Part shown: positions 60,138-64,000 of the stretch, piece after piece | How the letters are laid out: every line of letters starts with the position of its first letter | Numbering within the stretch: the stretch's first letter is position 1 | Assembly (NCBI GenBank): GCA_963575645.1 | Contig: OY754468.1 | Location: 11,470,001 to 11,534,000, forward strand | DNA from: Xanthostigma xanthostigma | Lineage: Eukaryota; Arthropoda; Insecta; Raphidioptera; Raphidiidae | Direction of reading: 5' to 3' | DNA: 64,000 nucleotides | Notes under the pieces: generated by a model | Told to the model about the DNA's origin: nothing | Databases searched by the model: none | Seen by the model: the letters and a program-made list of their open reading frames with translations, nothing else | Translations under genes and position numbers: made by a program

Positions 60138-60674
60138 GGTAGTACGAGCACCAAGGCAACTTTAAATAAAAGGCTTGATTTTTTAATATTTCGGTAGATG
60201 GATGATATGTTTTCATTGATTTCTCCAAAAGTAGTCGGCGGAAATTAAAAAATAAAACTATTTAAATTCAAGATAATTAAAACCTTAATAAATTATTGAA
60301 AACAAAGAAAACCCGTTGTGCCCGACTAATTAAAAAGATAGGTATTTAATCTTTTTAATTAAATATCTTTTTAATTAGTCGGGCACAACGGGTTTTTTTT
60401 GTTTTCAATAATTTATTAAGATTTTAACTTTAATTTAAATAGTTTTTTTTTTAATTTCCACCGACTAGTTTTGGAGAAATCAATGAAAACATATCATCCA
60501 TCTACCGTTTTACCATAAAGCCAATGTTAAATATGCCTACTTTTGAAGTCATTTATTTATTTAAATAATCGGGCAACCCCCCCTAAAATTTTCAGAATTG
60601 GTTTAGACTTAGTCCAACTTCATATAAAAAAAATCAAGCCTTTTATTTAAAATTGCCTTGGTGCTCGTACTACC
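60138..60674. mobile_element. Foldback MITE with TTAA/TA ends, 537 bp
   Basis: Arms of about 200 bp starting GGTAGTACGAGCACCAAGGC meet at a centre containing CCCGTTGTGCCCGACTAATT and its reverse. The right arm carries about 100 extra bases. TTAA stands at both edges (60134-60137, 60675-60678), so either a piggyBac-type TTAA or a Tc1-type TA duplication fits. Confidence 0.8.
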
Positions 60675-61098
60675 TTAACTCCCAAATTTCGGATTTTTGT
60701 AAAAGGAAAACCGTTACCAAGGTTTTCTCTTACATTTCATTTTATCTTTTATTTCTCCGTCGTAGAATCATTTTCCCTTAAACCTCACATGCAATTTCAA
60801 ACCGGCACGCCGCCAAAGAAGTTTCACTTTGACATGAGTGCATTGGTCTAGCGTCATCAGATATATAGAATACAAGTTCTGTGTAGTGCAGTGCATCTCG
60901 CAAAGGCAATTAGCCTCGGCAGCACAATAAACCGGAATGCCATAGGATAATAGCTCTGCCGTAATGCCACTGTCTATTGCAAATCCTCAATCTGATTATT
61001 TATGCATGGTTTCTGTACATATATCTATTACGGTAGCTATAATACAACAATGCTCTCGAGTTCGCCGGTGCTCCGGTGCAATGTCTAATGCACTATTA

Positions 61099-61515
61099 CC
61101 GAGCGGTGTAGCGTAGTAGTGAGAGCACTAGACTCGCATTCAGGAGGTGCCGGGTTCGAATCCCGGCGGGTGCACATGTGGCTGAGGACATTTTCCTGCT
61201 GCCTCTCGCCGAGAAACGATCATTCCTGTAGCGACCGTCCTGTCGATGTTTTCCATGGTTTCCCTCAATAATTCCAGATGATAATATTGAGATGGTTCTT
61301 TATTCAAGGTCATGGTTGATCACCTGCCAAACTCCTATGCTCAAAATTTGCGTACCTTATCCTAATGTCCTAAAATTCCTTCATTCGCCCACTGCTATTA
61401 ATTAAGTTGAAGTTTAAAAATGTAAAGAACAACGAGAAGTATGGTAGATGGAAAGTAGTAATGGCGTATGTTACGACGTTGAGAAAAGGACGTTAAACGC
61501 ATTATTATTATTATA
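61099..61515 (+). mobile_element. tRNA-derived SINE, copy 6
   Basis: The best-preserved head: GAGCGGTGTAGCGTAGTAG as A-box region, GGTTCGAATCCCGGC as B box. It ends in (ATT)n, directly against the MITE at 61516. Confidence 0.9.
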
Positions 61516-62245
61516 CAGTGTGTCCCCGGATTGAGTTCACAATAGGTGAGATTGACCAAAAATTTTCGAATTGGAATTTCATATTTTGGGATTCCGCCCT
61601 GCTTGGTCTGAAACTTATTTTTAGTTTACTTTCGATTTTTTTAAATCAAGTAGGCCTTTACAGTTGAACAAAATCTTTTTTCGTTTCAGGTAAAGTACCT
61701 TTTCCGTTCATAGTACGCAAAAGTGTCACTAAGAAAAGTTGTTCATAATGAAAAATTATGGCGTTATGCAAATTTTCAGAATGAACGGCCTACTTTGATA
61801 ATAGAAGTAGAAAAATATTTATTATTAACGATTACATGATAAATCTTAGATGAGAAAACAGGGTGATTAGAAATGTTCAAATTAACATTAAAATTTTTGC
61901 AGTTTATCAAAAAAATAAATTAAACTCCAATTACTCTAATTGGCTTCCTCTACGCGATTGTTTTTCAAACAAAACAAAACAAAAGCGGATCATTCTGAAA
62001 ATTTGCATAACACCATAATTTTTCATTGTGAACAACTTTTCTTAGTGACACTTTTGCAAAAGGTACTTTACCTGAAACAAAAAGAGGTTTTGCTCAACTG
62101 TAAAGGCCTACTTGATTTAAAAAAATCGAAAGTAAACTAAAAATAAGTTTCAGACCAAGCAGGGCGGAATCCCAAAATATGAAATTCCAATTCGAAAATT
62201 TTTGGTCAATCTCACCTATTGTGAACTCAATCCGGGGACACACTG
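61516..62245. mobile_element. Tc1/mariner-type foldback MITE, 730 bp
   Basis: TA lies on both sides (61514-61515, 62246-62247) and the ends are CAGTGTGTCCCCGGATTG and its reverse. The outer 152 bp of the two arms (61516-61667, 62094-62245) show no mismatch; pairing continues to about 270 bp with a few changes. About 200 unpaired bases form the loop. Recent by this measure. Confidence 0.9.
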
Positions 62246-62779
62246 TATCTATCTAAGATAGTATCAAAATTTGAAAAGATCAGGGCGTGGAGAAATCGTC
62301 TGCACCGTAGAGGATAGAGAGACACGAGACTGGCAGGTCGCAATGCGAATCACGTGTTCCGAATATCGACGTCGATAAGGGTTCGTAAAGGCCTAAACTT
62401 TGAATACCTAATGAAAGAAAGGACATTATCTATTTTTTTACTAGGGAGATTTATTGGCAATAAAATAAAAATATTATTTATGATAAGAACTTTCAATTCC
62501 AACCAATATTTACTTTGAGGCGAGATTTAAATTTGTCAAGGTTGCACTATTGCTTATCCTTCAAGAAGTCTAATCTTCATTATCTAAAATTAACGATTGG
62601 TTTCTAGTCCAGCCCTGGTGTCTTCTAATTCGAATACCATAGTGCATTAACTACTTCCGCTAATATGTCAATTCAGTTCAAAGGAATTCTGTAATATGAA
62701 CTGTCCCGTTCAATTCGGAAAACGGACTCCAATTGGGCCTGATTTCAATTAGATACATCTTTGTTTACTCCTTGGAAAT

Positions 62780-62852
62780 TCGACTGTGATGTACATACGA
62801 ACTGACGGACAATAAGGGTTCCTTTATGCCTCTTGAGGTACGGAACCCAAAA
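62780..62852 (+). mobile_element. ggaaccctaaa-family repeat, 3' scrap
   Basis: GACGGACAATAAGGGTTCC followed by TTGAGGTACGGAACCCAAAA. Confidence 0.5.
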
Positions 62853-63408
62853 AGAATTTGACCGTGTTACTAAATTACGAAACGGTTTAAAAAACTTTTA
62901 ATTGAAAACGTGAAAGTCTACATAAAATTAAGATCAACACTGAACAATTGTCTTCGGAATTGCTTCGTGTGGTTTTCTTATCGAGAGCACGGCTCCGATA
63001 TCAAAAAAAAGAAACTAAAAACCCATAAATATTTTAAAAAATCAACTAAACGTAGAATGTAGATGATGAATCAAGTATTGTTGGGCCAGACCTTTAGAAA
63101 TACAACAATGTGGCGGCAGCGTAACAAAAGCTTACCACTGCGTGGATAATGAATAATGAATGAAACACCCTTACAACTTATAATAATAAACTGGAAGCAC
63201 ACAGTAAAGTTGCTGAATGGATCTCTCTATCCAGACAATGTACAAATTCAAACATAACTAGTAATAAATCTTTAATGTTTAATAATTTTATTTTGAGAAA
63301 AAAACCGGATATTTTTCACCATTTTATTCTATACCGAGCATAGGAATAAAATCGCAATCAAACCGTTAGGGTGTAAACATATACTTCTGTCTTTTATTAC
63401 GCCGTAAG

Positions 63409-63507
63409 CACTGGCGTATCCATGAGGGCAAAACAAGCACGTGGGATCCGGCTTAAGAAATTTCTAATTTGCCCCCTCTTGGGCCAAAAGCTGGATACGC
63501 CCATGTG
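63409..63507. mobile_element. Tiny hAT-like MITE, 99 bp
   Basis: CACTGGCGTATCCA and, reversed, CACATGGGCGTATCCA form the ends, resembling the CAGTGGCG hAT group. No duplication found. It is 260 bp from the mbl splice donor. Confidence 0.5.
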
Positions 63508-63760
63508 AACGTCATAGAAAAAGACAAAGTTTTTGAAACAGAGATACTTTATTCAGATTGAATTCAAGTACATCAACCAATCCTATCTTCGGAGAAATCA
63601 GATAATTACATCGAAGAAAGAGACGCAGATATATTTGCGATACGCTGTGTTGCTTTCACTCACCGCACATTGAGTATATAATAAATTATTAAATATATGA
63701 AAAGCAATTGCAAAGTTCCGCCCGACATATACGAAAAGCAAGTTGATATAAAAATATGTC

Positions 63761-63770
63761 CACATACCTT
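63761..63770 (-). promoter_or_regulatory. mbl: 5' splice site of mbl coding exon
   Basis: The minus strand reads AAG then GTATGTG, matching the MAG|GTRNGT donor consensus. It cuts between Lys62 and the expected Gly-Arg-Cys of the second zinc finger. To my knowledge MBNL genes of other animals have an intron at the same place. Confidence 0.88.
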
Positions 63771-63953
63771 AATACTATCGTAGCAGGCGGTGACTCGGCC
63801 GTTCTGTACTTCGACGTTGGCCGGCGGATGAGCGAACTTGCATTCGGTATCCGGACGAGAGCATTTGTTACGCTGGAATTCGCGGCAAACTTCCAACTGC
63901 AGCCAGCGCGAATCCTTACCGTTCAGGAGATTATTCATGTTTACCATCGCCAT
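63768..63953 (-). CDS. mbl: muscleblind, first coding exon (partial gene)
   Basis: Muscleblind binds YGCY-type motifs in pre-mRNA and controls alternative splicing in muscle and neurons. The 62 codons here match the insect Muscleblind N-terminus. Residues 17-42 hold the first CCCH finger with exact spacing: C23-x7-C31-x6-C38-x3-H42, inside the family signature [10 protein letters not shown]57 is the first cysteine of the second finger, which is cut by the intron after Lys62. The exon ends AAG and is followed by GTATGTG, a good donor. The ATG at 63953-63951 has an insect-like context (AACAAAATGGC); Met3 and Met6 are weaker alternatives. Reading through the donor would add 35 unrelated residues and stop at 63660, so splicing is expected. 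Tandem CCCH pairs of this type are specific to Muscleblind/MBNL, so the identification is firm; the rest of the gene lies outside the window. Confidence 0.96.
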
Positions 63954-64000
63954 TTTGTTTTAAATTGATTGATTAATTTAGTTTTAATTGATTAATAGAG
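63954..64000 (-). other. mbl: mbl 5' untranslated region (partial)
   Basis: This is the AT-rich sequence directly upstream of the mbl ATG. No AG dinucleotide occurs on the minus strand between the window edge and the ATG, so there is no splice acceptor here and the exon should continue as 5' UTR beyond position 64000. Confidence 0.7.

Larger units (their letters stand above)
1..63767 (-). other. mbl: mbl intron (partial), repeat-rich
   Basis: No downstream mbl exon was recognised, so the whole stretch reads as one intron of more than 63 kb. Stretches where I see nothing beyond AT-rich non-coding DNA or unassignable repeat scraps: 1-300, 1160-1960, 2690-2885, 3655-4000, 6250-7060, 7110-7458, 14891-15150, 16990-17440, 17850-18400, 21040-21200, 21680-22750, 23205-23778, 24980-25330, 25800-26150, 27190-27650, 28520-29080, 29230-30200, 30810-31420, 31620-32020, 32700-33100, 33662-36460, 37140-38868, 39360-39630, 41875-42595, 43330-43690, 43980-44450, 44880-45400, 45530-46120, 46770-47580, 48150-48755, 48870-49110, 49500-50270, 50450-50880, 51270-51560, 51720-52420, 52620-53050, 54070-54935, 55500-56240, 56755-57170, 58170-60130, 60680-61095, 62250-63400 and 63510-63767. 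Open frames in these stretches are short and match nothing I recognise. Confidence 0.8.

Overview
The window is about 64 kb of AT-rich insect DNA containing one recognisable host exon. At the far right, on the minus strand, lies the first coding exon of muscleblind (mbl), the CCCH zinc-finger splicing regulator. It ends in a clean GTATGT donor inside the second zinc finger. Transcription runs right to left, so positions 1-63767 read as one very long intron; no later mbl exon was recognised. Giant introns at this place are a known feature of insect mbl. The N-terminus and the repeat flavour (short Helitrons, a repeat ending in ggaaccctaaa, many foldback MITEs) suggest a non-dipteran insect, perhaps a moth, but the order is not proven.

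The intron is a mosaic of mobile DNA. The largest piece (7459-14890) is a minus-strand Ty3/gypsy-type LTR element. It has two 1750-bp LTRs that look identical, a 4-bp target duplication AGTT, a tRNA-Arg-type primer site, a leader carrying an array of small stem-loops, a gag frame and a second frame. It looks very young.

Around it lie: six copies of one tRNA-derived SINE with an (ATT)n tail (3261, 44452, 49111, 50881, 53644, 61099); two LINE tails (33100, 54951); non-autonomous Helitrons of several families; MITEs with clear ends assigned to Harbinger, hAT and Tc1/mariner-pogo; a family that seems to insert in T-tracts (20200, 23974, 42599, 43134); and a family that starts with CCATTCCAAC (23779, 39632, 48757, 57171). 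Several are nested, so the order of arrival can be read.

The most unusual structures are hairpins: a three-copy array of paired hairpins (4977-6240), a 58-bp perfect palindrome (799-856), three tandem foldback units (32020-32700), and a 730-bp foldback MITE with 152 bp of perfect arm (61516-62245) that landed next to a SINE tail about 1.5 kb from the mbl donor. Long inverted repeats close to this exon matter because the corresponding fly exon is known to form an abundant circular RNA. No prokaryote-like operon, CRISPR array or complete host gene is present. Coordinates of repeats without target duplications are approximate.
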